From the NCBI GenBank assembly GCA_011033025.1, contig WFMF01000032.1, positions 372,001 through 436,000 of the forward strand: a stretch of 64,000 bases of DNA, in the 5' to 3' direction. The notes beneath the pieces are model-generated. The model searched no databases. It was not told where the DNA came from and saw only the letters and a list, made by a program, of their open reading frames with translations. The translations under genes were made by a program, and so were the position numbers. Source of the DNA: Beroe forskalii (lineage: Eukaryota; Ctenophora; Nuda; Beroida; Beroidae). Numbering within the stretch: position 1 is the stretch's first letter; every line of letters starts with the position of its first letter. Shown one piece after another: positions 38,601 through 50,310 of this stretch.

Positions 38601-41600
38601 GCATATTTCAGCCTTATATTTGGTCCTTGTGGACAATTATAACCAAAGAAATCCATTTTTAGGCCAAAAATTGGGTTTTTGAGAGGCTGTAAATCGTGAA
38701 AATGGCCGAAATTCAAAATTCTGAAAGCAGCATTTTCTTAGTTGGATCAAACTGTACTGACCTGCAAAATTTCATGAGTTAACTAGTAAGTTTAATAGGA
38801 CGACCCCCCCCCGAGATACTGATCAAAATTCAGAAAATACTCTGACACCATTGGACTTGTGGAAAACTCTGTTAATAAATGCATCATTATTTGGTTCTAG
38901 TACACTCTCTGGAAGGCAGTCACACGGGAAAAAGCATATTTTAGCCTTATATTTGGTCCTTGTGGACAATTATAACCAAAGAAGTCCATTTTTAGGCCAA
39001 AATTGGGTTTTTGAGAGGCTGTAAATCGTGAAAATGGCCGAAATTCAAAATTCTGAAAGCAGCATTTTCTTAGTTGGATCAAACTGTACTGACCTGCAAA
39101 ATTTCATGAGTTAACTAGTAAGTTTAATAGGACGACCCCCCCCCCCCGAGATGCTGATCAAAATTCAGAAAATACTCTGACACCATTGGACTTGTGGAAA
39201 ACTCTATTTTAAATGCATCATTATTTGGTTCTAGTACACTCTCTGGAAGGCAGTCACACGGGAAAAAAGTATATTTTAGCCTTATATTTGGTCCTTGTGG
39301 ACAATTATAACCAAAGAAGTCCATTTTTAGGCCAAAAATTGGGTTTTTGAGAGGCTGTAAATCGTGAAAATGGCCGAAATTCAAAATTCTGAAAGCAGCA
39401 TTTTCTTAGTTGGATCAAACTGTACTGACCTGCAAAATTTCATGAGTTAACTAGTAAGTTTAGTAGAGGACCCCCCCCTGAGAGATACTGATCAAAATTC
39501 AGAAAATACTCTGACACCATTGGACTTGTGGAAAACTCTGTTTGTAAATGCATCATTATTTGGTTCTAGTACACTCTCTGGAAGGCAGTCACACGGGAAA
39601 AAGCATATTTCAGCCTTATATTTGGTCCATGTGGACAAATATAATCAAATAAGTCCATTTTAAGGCCAAAAATTGGGTTTTGAGAGGCTGTAAATCGTGA
39701 AAATGGCCGAAATTCAAAATTCTGAAAGCAGCATTTTCTTAGTTGGATCAAACTGTACTGACCTGCAAAATTTCATGAGTTAACTAGTAAGTTTAGTAGG
39801 ACGACCCCCCCCCCCCGGGATGCTGATCAAAATTCAGAAAATACTCTGACACCATTGGACTTGTGGAAAACTCTGTTTTTAAATGCATCATTATTTGGTT
39901 CAAGTACACTCTCTGGAAGGCAGTCACACGGGAAAAAGCATATTTCAGCCTTATATTTGGTCCTTGTGGACAATTATAACCAAAGAAGTCCATTTTTAGG
40001 CCAAAAATTGGGTTTTTGAGATGCTGTAAATCGTGAAAATGGCCGAAATTCAAAATTCTGAAAGCAGCATTTTCTTAGTTGGATCAAACTGTACTGACCT
40101 GCAAAATTTCATGAGTTAACTAGTAAGTTTAGTAGGACGACCCCCACCCCCCCTGAGATACTGATCAAAATTCAGAAAATACTCTGACACCATTGGACTT
40201 GTGGAAAACTCTGTTTGTGAATGCATCATTATTTGGTTCTAGTACACTCTCTGGAAGGCAGTCACACGGGAAAAAGCATATTTTAGCCTTATTTTGGTCC
40301 TTGTGGACAATTATAACCAAAGAAGTCCATTTTAGGCCAAAATTGGGTTTTTGAGAGGCTGTAAATCGTGAAAATGGCCGAAATTCAAAATTCTGAAAGC
40401 AGCATTTTCTTAGTTGGATCAAACTGTACTGACCTGCAAAATTTCATGAGTTAACTAGTAAGTTTAATAGGACGACCCCCCCCTGAGATACTGATCAAAA
40501 TTCAGAAAATACTCTGACACCATTGGACTTGTGGAATACTCTGTTTGTAAATGCATCATTATTTGGTTCTAGTACACTCTCTGGAAGGCAGTCACACGGG
40601 AAAAAGCATATTTCAGCCTTATATTTGGTCCATGTGGACAATCATAATCAAAGAAGTCCATTTTAGGCCAAAAATTGGGTTTTTGAGAGGCTGTAAATCG
40701 TGAAAATGGCCGAAATTCAAAATTCTGAAAGCAGCATTTTCTTAGTTGGATCAAACTGTACTGACCTGCAAAATTTCATGAGTTAACTAGTCAGTTTAGT
40801 AGGACGACCCCCCCCCCCTGAGATACTGATCAAAATTCAGAAAATACTCTGACACCATTGGACTTGTGGAAAACTCTGTTTGTAAATGCATCATTATTTG
40901 GTTCTAGTACACTCTCTGGAAGGCAGTCACACGGGAAAAAGCATATTTTAGCCTTATATTTGGTCCTTGTGGACAATTATAACCAAAGAAGTCCATTTTT
41001 AGGCCAAAAATTGGGTTTTTGAGAGGCTGTAAATCGTGAAAATGGCCGAAATTCAAAATTCTGAAAGCAGCATTTTCTTAGTTGGATCAAACTGTACTGA
41101 CCTGCAAAATTTCATGAGTTAACTAGTAAGTTTAGTAGGACGACCCCCCCCCCAGAGACTGATCGAAATTCAGAAAATACTCTGACACCATTGGACTTGT
41201 GGAAAACTCTGTTTGTAAATGCATCATTATTTGGTTCTAGTACACTCTCTGGAAGGCAGTCACACGGGAAAAAGCATATTTCAGCCTTATATTTGGTCCT
41301 TGTGGACAATTATAACCAAAGAAGTCCATTTTAGGCCAAAAATTGGGTTTTTGAGAGGCTGTAAATCGTGAAAATGGCCGAAATTCAAAATTCTGAAAGC
41401 AGCATTTTCTTAGTTGGATCAAACTGTACTGACCTGCAAAATTTCATGAGTTAACTAGTAAGTTTAGTAGGACGACCCCCCCCCCCCGAGATACTGATGA
41501 AAATTCAGAAAATACTCTGACACCATTGGACTTGTGGAAAACTCTGTTTGTAAATGCATCATTATTTGGTTCTAGTACACTCTCTGGAAGGCAGTCACAC

Positions 41601-43332
41601 GGGAAAAAGCATATTTCAGCCTTATATTTGGTCCATGTGGACAATTATAATCAAAGAAGTCCATTTTAGGCCAAAAATTGGGTTTTTGAGAGGCTGTAAA
41701 TCGTGAAAATGGCCGAAATTCAAAATTCTGAAAGCAGAACTTTCTTAGTTGGATCAAACTGTACTGACCTGCAAAATTTCATGAGTTAACTAGTAAGTTT
41801 AGTAGGACGACCCCCCCCCCGAGATACTGATCAAAATTCAGAAAATACTCTGACACCATTGGACTTGTGGAAAACTCTGTTTGTAAATGCATCATTATTT
41901 GGTTCTAGTACACTCTCTGGAAGGCAGTCACACGGGAAAAAGCATATTTTAGCCTTATATTTGGTCCTTGTGGACAATTATAACCAAAGAAGTCCATTTT
42001 TAGGCCAAAAATTGGGTTTTTGAGAGGCTGTAAATCGTGAAAATGGCCGAAATTCAAAATTCTGAAAGCAGCATTTTCTTAGTTGGATCAAACTGTACTG
42101 ACCTGCAAAATTTCATGAGTTAACTAGTAAGTTTAGTAGGACGACCCCCCCCCCTGAGATACTGATCGAAATTCAGAAAATACTCTGACACCATTGGACT
42201 TGTGGAAAACTCTGTTTGTAAATGCATCATTATTTGGTTCTAGTACACTCTCTGGAAGGCAGTCACACGGGAAAAAGCATATTTTAGCCTTATATTTGGT
42301 CCTTGTGGACAATTATAACCAAAGAAGTCCATTTTAGGCCAAAAATTGGGTTTTTGAGAGGCTGTAAATCGTGAAAATGGCCGAAATTCAAAATTCTGAA
42401 AGCAGAACTTTCTTAGTTGGATCAAACTGTACTGACCTGCAAAATTTCATGAGTTAACTAGTAAGTTTAGTAGGACGACCCCCCCCCCCAGAGATACTGA
42501 TCGAAATTCAGAAAATACTCTGACACCATTGGACTTGTGGAAAACTCTGTTTGTGAATGCATCATTATTTGGTTCTAGTACACTCTCTGGAAGGCAGTCA
42601 CACGGGAAAAAGCATATTTTAGTCTTATTTTTGGTCCATGTGGACAATTATAATCGAAGAAGTCCATTTTTAGGCCAAAAATTGGGTTTTTGAGAGGCTG
42701 TAAATCGTGAAAATGGCCGAAATTCAAAATTCTGAAAGCAGCATTTTCTTAGTTGGATCAAACTGTACTGACCTGCAAAATTTCATGAGTTAACTAGTAA
42801 GTTTAATAGGACGACCCCCCCCCCGAGATGCTGATCAAAATTCAGAAAATACTCTGACACCATTGGACTTGTGGAAAACTCTGTTAATAAATGCATCATT
42901 ATTTGGTTCTAGTACACTCTCTGGAAGGCAGTCACACGGGAAAAAGCATATTTCAGCCTTATATTTGGTCCATGTGGACAATTATAATCAAAGAAGTCCA
43001 TTTTTAGGCCAAAAATTGGGTTTTTGAGAGGCTGTAAATCGTGAAAATGGCCGAAATTCAAAATTCTGAAAGCAGCATTTTCTTAGTTGGATCAAACTGT
43101 ACTGACCTGCAAAATTTCATGAGTTAACTAGTAAGTTTAGTAGGACGACCCCCCCCCCCCTGAGATACTGATCAAAATTCAGAAAATACTCTGACACCAT
43201 TGGACTTGTGGAAAACTCTGTTTGTAAATGCATCATTATTTGGCTCTAGTACACTCTCTGGAAGGCAGTCACACGGAAAAAGCATATTTCAGCCTTATAT
43301 TTGGTCCTTGTGGACAATTATAACCAAAGAAG
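35691..43332. repeat. Satellite A array, block 3b (about 23 monomers)
   Basis: The first 0.8 kb (to about 36500) has many one- to four-base deletions. The rest is homogeneous. From about 36.8 to 43.2 kb the subtype is mostly GTTTGTAAATG, with some GTTAATAAATG copies. The array ends right after ACCAAAGAAG at 43332, the same monomer position at which block 2 ends. Confidence 0.98.
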
Positions 43333-44326
43333 GCATTTAGGGTTCCCCGCTTTCTCTTGATGATGTTTTTGTCTCTTGCTCGGCGGTTTTTGTGGCTTGC
43401 TGAGGTTTTCTTAGTTTGTTTTAGAGGGGAACTGCTGATTTCGATAAGGATATGAATTTCTCCTTCAGCAGTTGCCGACCACGTGATGGAATGATATCAT
43501 AGGTCATACCAAGTGCATTTTTCAAATCTTTATTAAGCCGAGTATACCACTTCAGAGAGAGCTCTTGCTGCTCGATGTAAGCATGTCCAGCCATGGTCTC
43601 TGTTGCACTGAGTGATAGCGTTTCGAGCCTAACCACATAGTCTAACGCTTGTTTGATGGCATTGGCCGCCAGAGGATATCTCCCAGTGTCTCCCCAACAG
43701 ATTGCATTAGTTGCTTTAGAGGAAAGACCTTGGGTCCATTTGAGGAATTTTAGGTGAATGTTCTCAAATGGGTCACTGGATATCTTGGTGATCGAGGTTC
43801 TTGGGTCTGTTAGAAGAGCATTATTTGCCACCATTTTGAGGTTCTCTGATTCGAATAACCAAACTTGGCAACTGTAGGTTAAAATTGTCACTATCAGAGA
43901 TTCAAAAAGGCGGAAGTGTGATGCCACAGTCGAGCTTTTAGTGTCTACCATCCGTTTCAGTGAGAAGTAGGCCCTGAGACCTTTGGTCTTGAGTTCATTC
44001 AGGGCTTTGCTGAAGCTCCCATTAAGTGTGAAGATCACTCCAAGGTAGCAGTACTTGTTCGCTGACTGGATTTGAAGGTTTCCATACTTGAGTCCTTGTG
44101 CAACCTTCAGCCTCTTGCCCGTCTTGTTGAAGACAAGGACAGCAGTTTTGGACATGTTCACAGAAAGTCCCCACGTTGTGCAGAAGATGTGGACTGTATC
44201 AAGTAGTTTCTGGAGGGATTTCCTGTCCAAAGCAAGGAGCACCAATTCATCTGCCCAAAGTAGATGGGTGATCCTCCTGGAATTAATATAAACATCCTCC
44301 GAGGTATTTTGCAGAGTGCCCCGGAC
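43333..44326 (-). mobile_element. LINE 3' fragment: end of reverse transcriptase ORF and 3' tail
   Basis: A minus-strand frame open for about 300 codons, ending at 43421, encodes the C-terminal half of a non-LTR reverse transcriptase. It begins just before the catalytic box, which reads LLWADELVLLALD, with Glu where most families have the second Asp. It continues with the WGLSVNMSKTAVLVFN region, YCYLGVIFTLNGSF, and SLIVTILTYSCQVWLFES. The tail has WYTRLNKDLKNALGM. About 88 bases of 3' UTR follow, ending AACCCTAAATGC directly against satellite A. The 5' end near 44326 is truncated. The family is not L1-like; CR1, L2 or RTE-type elements are closest by motif. The long open frame suggests a fairly recent copy. 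Confidence 0.88.
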
Positions 44327-45105
44327 ATTCTACATCCACTTCGTATATTCTCGCGTACAGAAGTGGATGCAAATAAAGCAAATTTGATATATTAATATTT
44401 TAGCTATAAAAGCAATGACATCCAATGATACCAAATGGCTTTTAGGATAGTTTAAACTTAGCAACACTAGGTACTTATTACAATCAAATTTGAGGTTGAT
44501 GATGGAGTTGAATTCCGAAAATATTCCCGATGTCAGTTTATTAAAATCAAATTTAGTCATTAAAATCAGCTTCTTTCATTTTGTCGCAGAGACTATGATC
44601 ATCATTAATCAGGACAGTTTCAAAGGATTTCCAACCTGTCACGGGCCAATTTGGTAATTTTTGGGCCAAAATATAACCCAAATGGGCGCTTAATAAATCG
44701 AAGAATATGGCTACAGGGCGACGGTTGGTCTATTTAAATCAGAAACAATCAAGGTACAACAATGTTTCAGTTGCACACAGAGATTGATCAAATTTAAAGC
44801 GATAAGAAGAGCCAAAAAAGCAGAATCACGTTTCTCTTTTATTTAGCACTGATGAACTGTACTATTGAGATGTCTATTTTCCCTCCTTATCCCCCAACCC
44901 CATTTCGTTTCATTAAAAGATATTTACTACTTGTAGATCCAATGTAAATGAATCAATGAATCATCAAATGAAGCAGAAATACAGTCGATGAGACTATAAG
45001 TAGGAGCCGAATCAAGCCAAATCAAGCGAAACTACCCGAAACCATCCCAAACCAGCCCATTAAACCTCCCCGAATCAAGCCGAAAAGAGCCGAAACAAGC
45101 GAACA
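44327..45105. other. AT-rich DNA, no gene seen
   Basis: Contains a small hairpin at about 44332-44370 (arms CATCCACTTC and GAAGTGGATG) and a degenerate CCGAAACAAGC-like short repeat at about 45000-45100. No coding exon recognised. Confidence 0.5.
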
Positions 45106-45275
45106 ATACAGTTAACAGGATATTACCTGATTGAGCGAGCTCTCCACCTTAAGTATAATAATATCTATACAGATAACAGGATATTACCTGATTGAGCGAG
45201 CTCTCCACCTTAAGTATAATAATATCTATACAGTTAACAGGATATTACCTGATTGAGCGAGCTCTCCACCTTAAC
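45106..45275. repeat. 61-bp tandem triplication of an exon end and its splice donor
   Basis: Three nearly identical 61 bp copies (TATTACCTG at 45121, 45182 and 45243). Read on the minus strand, each contains the last 24 bases of the neighbouring exon, AAGGTGGAGAGCTCGCTCAA then TCAG, followed by its GTAATATCC donor. Confidence 0.9.
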
Positions 45276-45431
45276 CTCGCTGCTTGCTTTGAGCAGGGGC
45301 GTGTCCGGCCTTGCAATGGGGAACTGGTTGACTGCAGCATGCTGGATCCTCAGCCACTTAACGATGTTCTGCAGAGACTGGGTGTGGGGGTGCGCCGCCA
45401 CTTGAATCAGAGACCACAGCCCTTCAGAGTT
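45249..45431 (-). CDS. Probable internal exon of an unrecognised gene
   Basis: A 183-base stretch with no stops (61 codons, phase 0 at both ends) between a good acceptor (CTCCGTACATTTCCAG) and a GTAATA donor. The peptide starts NSEGLWSLIQVAAHPHTQ, continues IVKWLRIQHAAVNQF and ends VKVESSLNQ. It is amphipathic and looks helical, with coding-like composition and higher GC than the flanks. I do not recognise the family. Flanking exons are not identified, and the donor region is triplicated downstream, so this could be an intact gene with tandem alternative donors or a gene remnant. Confidence 0.5.
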
Positions 45432-47131
45432 CTGGAAATGTACGGAGTCACACTGGTGCAACTTCTATTACCTACTGCACACCCCTTTTTAACAATTATA
45501 TCATCACTGGAAAACCCGTCAATTGGACGCACTACATATTGGAAACAATAAACATCGGGTTGAAGTTTAAGAAATAACTGATATGTGCGAATTGTTATCA
45601 GAAGCTTTCGAAAATCATGTGATTATCGTCGTCAGTGGTCATCATCTCTTAACTTCTGCTTTTCTAAGAGTATTTTCTTAATTCTTGGATATTGGAGTAG
45701 AGATGTCTGGATTGTCTAGAAGTTTAATACAGGATATAAATTTATATTTTGACAAGCAAGGGAGGGTATAAGGTTTTAGAGCTACGACATGAAAATTTAA
45801 AAAGCTAATATAAAGCAGTAGACAGTTAAATACAAATATCTTGAATGTTTCACAGGGACTACAGTATGATAGATTGATAGAAACATAGGTTTTTGAGGCT
45901 AAATATGCTGCAAGACTTGAAAATAGGTTCTTTCAGGTTATTTTATGAAAAACTTGGCCGTGAGTTTTTGGTAAAGTGTCGTGAGATCAAATGTCCCTTC
46001 AACATACCTCTTACACTTTCTTGTGTTTGATATGACATTTTGTGACCAAAGTTATGGCACTTCAAAGTTTCAGTCATGTGATTGCATGCAATGCAATGGA
46101 ACAAGTGGCACTATTCAAGTATTCAAACATGTCGAGTTTGATATTTTGTTAGAGCAATTGGATACATTATGATTTTAAACCAATAAGTAGAGATTTGAAA
46201 TTCACTGAGTTTTGATTAAACTCACCCATTGATCCCTATCTTTTAACTGTCTGAAATGGTATTATTATTAAGTTTGTATCAAGAACCTATATTATTTTAA
46301 CATGGCTTCACTTCTATTAAAAGAACAAAAGACTCAAAGAACTCAAACAATTAAGTCGGTGGCGTGGCCGTTAAGGAAGTATAATATATGCTCTGGATAA
46401 ATAGGTGGTCATAATGACATCATTAACATTGTTTGTGCTACCAAATTGTTGAAAATAGCCACCAATTTTTAGTGCAGAGGATTTGATAAATACTTAAATT
46501 GATTATGCATAAGGACTTTGCCTTATAATTTTTTTGGGTTTCTCTTAAATAAGAGATTCCCTAGTTATGCATACCACCCATTGCCACAAAGACATATCTT
46601 TAAAAATATGCAAATTTAGAAAGGTTTGTTCGCTTTTACAATGCAATTATCAAATTTTTGTCAAAAAATCACTAAATTTTTCAAGATTTGTTATCTACTT
46701 AAAATGTCCGATAACCATAGGTGCCAAAAACTAATGTTCAATGTATGTGCATTCAATTTTTTCTCATTCATTTTTTAATAATAATCTCAGAAAATAGCTA
46801 GCTTTCATTGAATCAGATCATTACTGAATTACTTACTTATTCTTTGGTCCAAAAAGGGAAAGTAGACTTATTCCTTCCATTCTATAGTCAATCCCATCTT
46901 GAGTACATTCTAGGAAGTCAGTTATTAGAGTACTAATATGTACCAATATGTACCAATTTATGATCAATTAATATTGGATGAGGCTTTTTTGCTAGTAACT
47001 ATAAGGGTTAGGACTCAAATGGAAAAGAAACAGTAGGGTAAGTAAAGAAACAAAAAGGAAAAGAACAGAAAGGAAAGGGTACACAGAAATTCGAAATAAA
47101 ACTCTCATGTTGTTTTTTTTTAATATCCAAG
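45432..47131. other. AT-rich DNA, no gene seen
   Basis: Nothing beyond short chance frames; no repeat or RNA gene recognised. Confidence 0.5.
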
Positions 47132-48268
47132 TGACCATCACATCCCCTTTTGGGGATGGATGGCATGTCTCAATTCCAGACGGTTCCATTGGGACCCACC
47201 TGGATGCACTAATAGACAAGCTAGCAACCCCTTACCAGAGTGGCAAAATGGTACCACAGGAACACGACAAAAATAAGCCTCCATTAGCCTCCATGGAGGT
47301 TGAGTGGAGCCTGAGTGGAGGCTAAGTGGAGGCTAATTTCAAAAATTAGCCTCCATGGAGGCTAATGGAGGCATGAGGCGAATTTTTGAAAAATAGCCTC
47401 CACTATGGAGGCTAATTAGCCTCCACTAGCCTCCATTAGCCTCCACTAGGCTCCACTCAGCCTCCACTCAGCCTCTATGGAGGCTAAATGGAGCCTAGTG
47501 GAGGCTGAGTGGAGCCTAGTGGAGGCTTAATGGAGGCTAGTGGAAGCTGAGTGGAGCCTAGTGGAGGCTGAGTGAAGCCTAGTGGAAGCTGAGTGGAGGC
47601 TAGTGGAGGCTGAGTGGAGCCTAGTGGAGGCTGAGTGGAGGCTAGTGGAGGCTGAGTGGAGCCTAGTGGAGGCTGAGTGGAGCCTAGTGGAGGCTGAGTG
47701 GAGCCAAGTGGAGGCTGAGTGAGCCTAGCGGAGGCTGAGTGGAGCCTAACACTTGCTGGGTGAGAAACTTTGGTCTATGTTACAAAATGTGCCCTTTTTG
47801 TACAAACATGACATAAATTTAATTTTTTGAAGCCTAGCATATTTTCTGTGTTTTTACGTGATTTTAGCCTCCATTTGGAGGCTTTAGCCTCTACTAGCAC
47901 TGTCAAAATAGCTTCCATAGAATCCAAAAAATGACTTTTTAAATTTCTGTTGAGGCTAATGGAGGCTAATTCTTCAGTGGAGGCCAGTGGAGGCTAGTGG
48001 AGGCTAAACTAAAATTTTAGCCTCCATGGAGGCTGAGTGGAGGCTGAGTGGAGCCTAGTGGAGGCTAGTGGAGGCTAATTAGCCTCCATAGTGGAGGCTA
48101 TTTTTCAAAAATTAGCCTCCGTAGAGGCCAATTTTTGAAATTAGCCTCCACTTAGCCTCCACTCAGGCTCCACTCAGGCTCAACTCAGCCTCATGGAGGC
48201 TAATGGAGGCTAATGGAGCCTAATTTTGGCCATGTTCCTGTGGTACCATTTTGCCACCAGAGTGCCAG
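47132..48268 (+). pseudogene. Probable exon split by a transposon
   Basis: The left part, 47132-47241, follows an acceptor-like T-rich tract ending AATATCCAAG. It reads VTITSPFGDGWHVSIPDGSI, then GTHLDALIDKLATPYQS. A 1014 bp transposon intervenes. After the target duplication, 48264-48268 (GCCAG) leads to a GTAGTG donor-like site, so the empty site would give an exon ending TPYQSAR. The peptide is coding-like, but I do not recognise the family. Whether the element is spliced out, truncates the protein, or marks a dead gene cannot be told from sequence. Confidence 0.45.
47242..48255. mobile_element. Non-autonomous transposon with 8-bp duplication, filled with GGAGGCTGAGTGGAGCCTAG-type repeats
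   Basis: Ends are inverted copies (GGCAAAATGGTACCACAGGA, 24 bases identical from the tip) flanked by ACCAGAGT at 47234-47241 and 48256-48263. An 8 bp duplication is seen in hAT, P and Merlin elements; the GG start suggests Merlin more than hAT, without proof. The interior consists almost wholly of AGCCTCCA / TGGAGGCT units, in tandem at about 21-22 bp over 47480-47750 and as inverted clusters elsewhere, so it can fold extensively on itself. No transposase frame. Confidence 0.9.
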
Positions 48269-49381
48269 GTAGTGGTACTATTATGTGTAGCAATTGGTTT
48301 GGGCACCCTTCCAAAGGTTGATGTTTAAGCATATTTCCACTCTTGCAAAGTGCAGTGAAGAAGAAGGTTTATAATAATTGAATAAATAGCTGAGAAAACT
48401 CCAGCTGTTCATAACAACTGGAGTATCATTACAATTCCAATGTAAGATTAAACAGGAATTAAACAAAGCTAGTAGTACAGTCAAATCTGGTCCAAAATAG
48501 CCCAAAATCGGAACAAATTCTACACCAAGCGATTTTGACTGTTTTCTATAGTTTTTCGCCCAAAAAATCGATCTAGAAACTTTCCAGGACTTTCCGGGGT
48601 GGTGAAAGTGCCAAAAAATCGATTTTTAGCTGAGGCGCAGCCGACTGACCCATGAAAAATCGTAATTTCTACCTGATTTTTTGGGCACCCACAAGACATT
48701 GTGGAAGCGATTTTTGTATCTCAGCCCAGGAATAAAATAAAAATATAATTGTTTTTTAATGAATACAACACATTTATGTCACCCTCATTCTTCATCATCA
48801 TTCTTCATGTCATGCACCTCTACAAGGTACTCTTAGTTTTCTTTAAGACTGAGATACATTTTGATGCACCATTCTATGGTGCTCTGATTGAAATAGTAAT
48901 AATTTAAAAAGAAAGTCAGTTTTACCTATTTATACAGAAATATAATAATTTAACAGTTATGAATTAAAAATAAATAGCTGTCTATGAATTATGAAAAAAT
49001 AGTCAATAAAAAGGTCACTAGAATATACCTATGGAAAAAAACAAGATATGACAAAAATAAAGACATTTGTCATCATTAATTGTGAGAAAAAGTATTTATT
49101 CCTTTCTTTTTAGCAATGAAAGGGTTTTCCAAAAGATACTTGTTGTAAAGACTTCGATTTGGGCTTAAAAGAAGTGCAATGACCATTACATGTTTATATA
49201 TGACTTGTTAATAATAAACATATGCCCTTAAATGCTGAGGAACCGAGTTATGGGCAAAATACTGATTTTTTGGGCACCTGTGATACATTTTGGAAGCGAT
49301 TTCCTTGGCCCAGGAAAGTCTTAGAAGCTGGATTTGAGATTAAAAAAGCGCAATGGCCATGTTTATGTACGACTTGTTTTT
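48269..49381. other. AT-rich DNA with one duplicated segment
   Basis: A block around TGATTTTTTGGGCACC and TTTTGGAAGCGATTT occurs at about 48672-48735 and again, diverged, at about 49263-49318. No gene recognised. Confidence 0.5.
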
Positions 49382-49568
49382 AAGCTGCGCGCACGACCTT
49401 ACGGTGTGCGCACACGCTTTTTAAGCTGCGCAAAAGACTTTATGGTGTGCACACACGCTTTTTAAGTCCGCACACGACCTTACGGTATGCGTGCACGCTT
49501 TTAGAGCTGCGCGCACGACCTTACGGTGTGCGCACACGCCTTTAAAGCTGCGCGCACGACCCACGGTG
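49382..49568. repeat. CpG-rich 41-42 bp tandem repeat (about 4.5 copies)
   Basis: Copies of GCTGCGCGCACGACCTTACG plus GTGTGCGCACACGC and a T tract, starting near 49382, 49423, 49464, 49507 and 49548. Strikingly GC- and CpG-rich against the AT-rich surroundings. It abuts the LINE fragment at 49570. Confidence 0.9.
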
Positions 49569-49569
49569 T

Positions 49570-50310
49570 TTTCTAATCGCCATTTTATATCTACATAGGT
49601 TTTTGGGGTAACAGTACTATCTAAATTCCAGCGTTCGCAAAATAGATTGTATGGCATCAGGGTGTTATCATCATCCATGAAATCTGTAATATACAAGATA
49701 CCACGTGAAATAAGACCATTGTTCCATAATCTGGAGCCAATATCTGTAATATTATAGTTGTTCCAGACACAATGGTTCGTACAACTGCCCTTAGCAGCAA
49801 GTTGATTTAGTTTTCCAATCTTGATAGCATTTAATAAATCCTCAACAATAACATAGCTTGGGTGAGCGAGGGCATTTTCTATCGAGATTTCAGGTTCGTT
49901 TGGAAACTTTAACTGACTTACTAAAACGTTCTTCCAGTTATGTCTGAATTTCGATCCAATATTTTTCTAATAAGAGTCAGCTTAAGACTTATAGTAAACT
50001 CTGAAAATCGAAAAGGCCCAAACCTCCACAACTAGTGCTCCTTTTACCACCTCCGTTTAATCTTATCTCGCTTGCAGCCCCACAGAAGTATAAGTCATGG
50101 TGTCGATCTTCCTGATTAGAACTGATGGATTAATCATATGGTAGCTAGGTATGAGAATTGCGCATAGATCAGAATTTTATAATTGTGGACTTTGCCCATG
50201 AGAGTGAGATCCCTCCTATTCCATATGTTTACCCAAGATTTAGCTTTGGTTATTTTGGCTTCATAGTTCACTTCCATAATATCTGTTATAGACATATTAT
50301 TCATAAAGTG
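49570..50310 (-). mobile_element. Second L1-like LINE fragment
   Basis: The minus strand encodes pieces of the same type of reverse transcriptase end as at 26.8-28.9 kb: KITKAKSWVNIWNRRDLTL, GKVHNYKILIYAQFSYL, and further on ITDFMDDDNTLMPYNLFCER with TYVDIKWRLEN, broken by frameshifts and stops. Its 5' truncated end abuts satellite A at CATTTTCTTAGTTGG, the same monomer position as the LINE end at 28869. An old copy. Confidence 0.8.

Noticed and set aside
22509-43332. Regular repeats suggesting a CRISPR array
   Set aside because: Units of about 335 bp with no short repeat plus unique spacer structure, in a eukaryotic setting.
45192-45551. 119-codon plus-strand ORF
   Set aside because: Antisense to the better supported minus-strand exon with proper splice signals.
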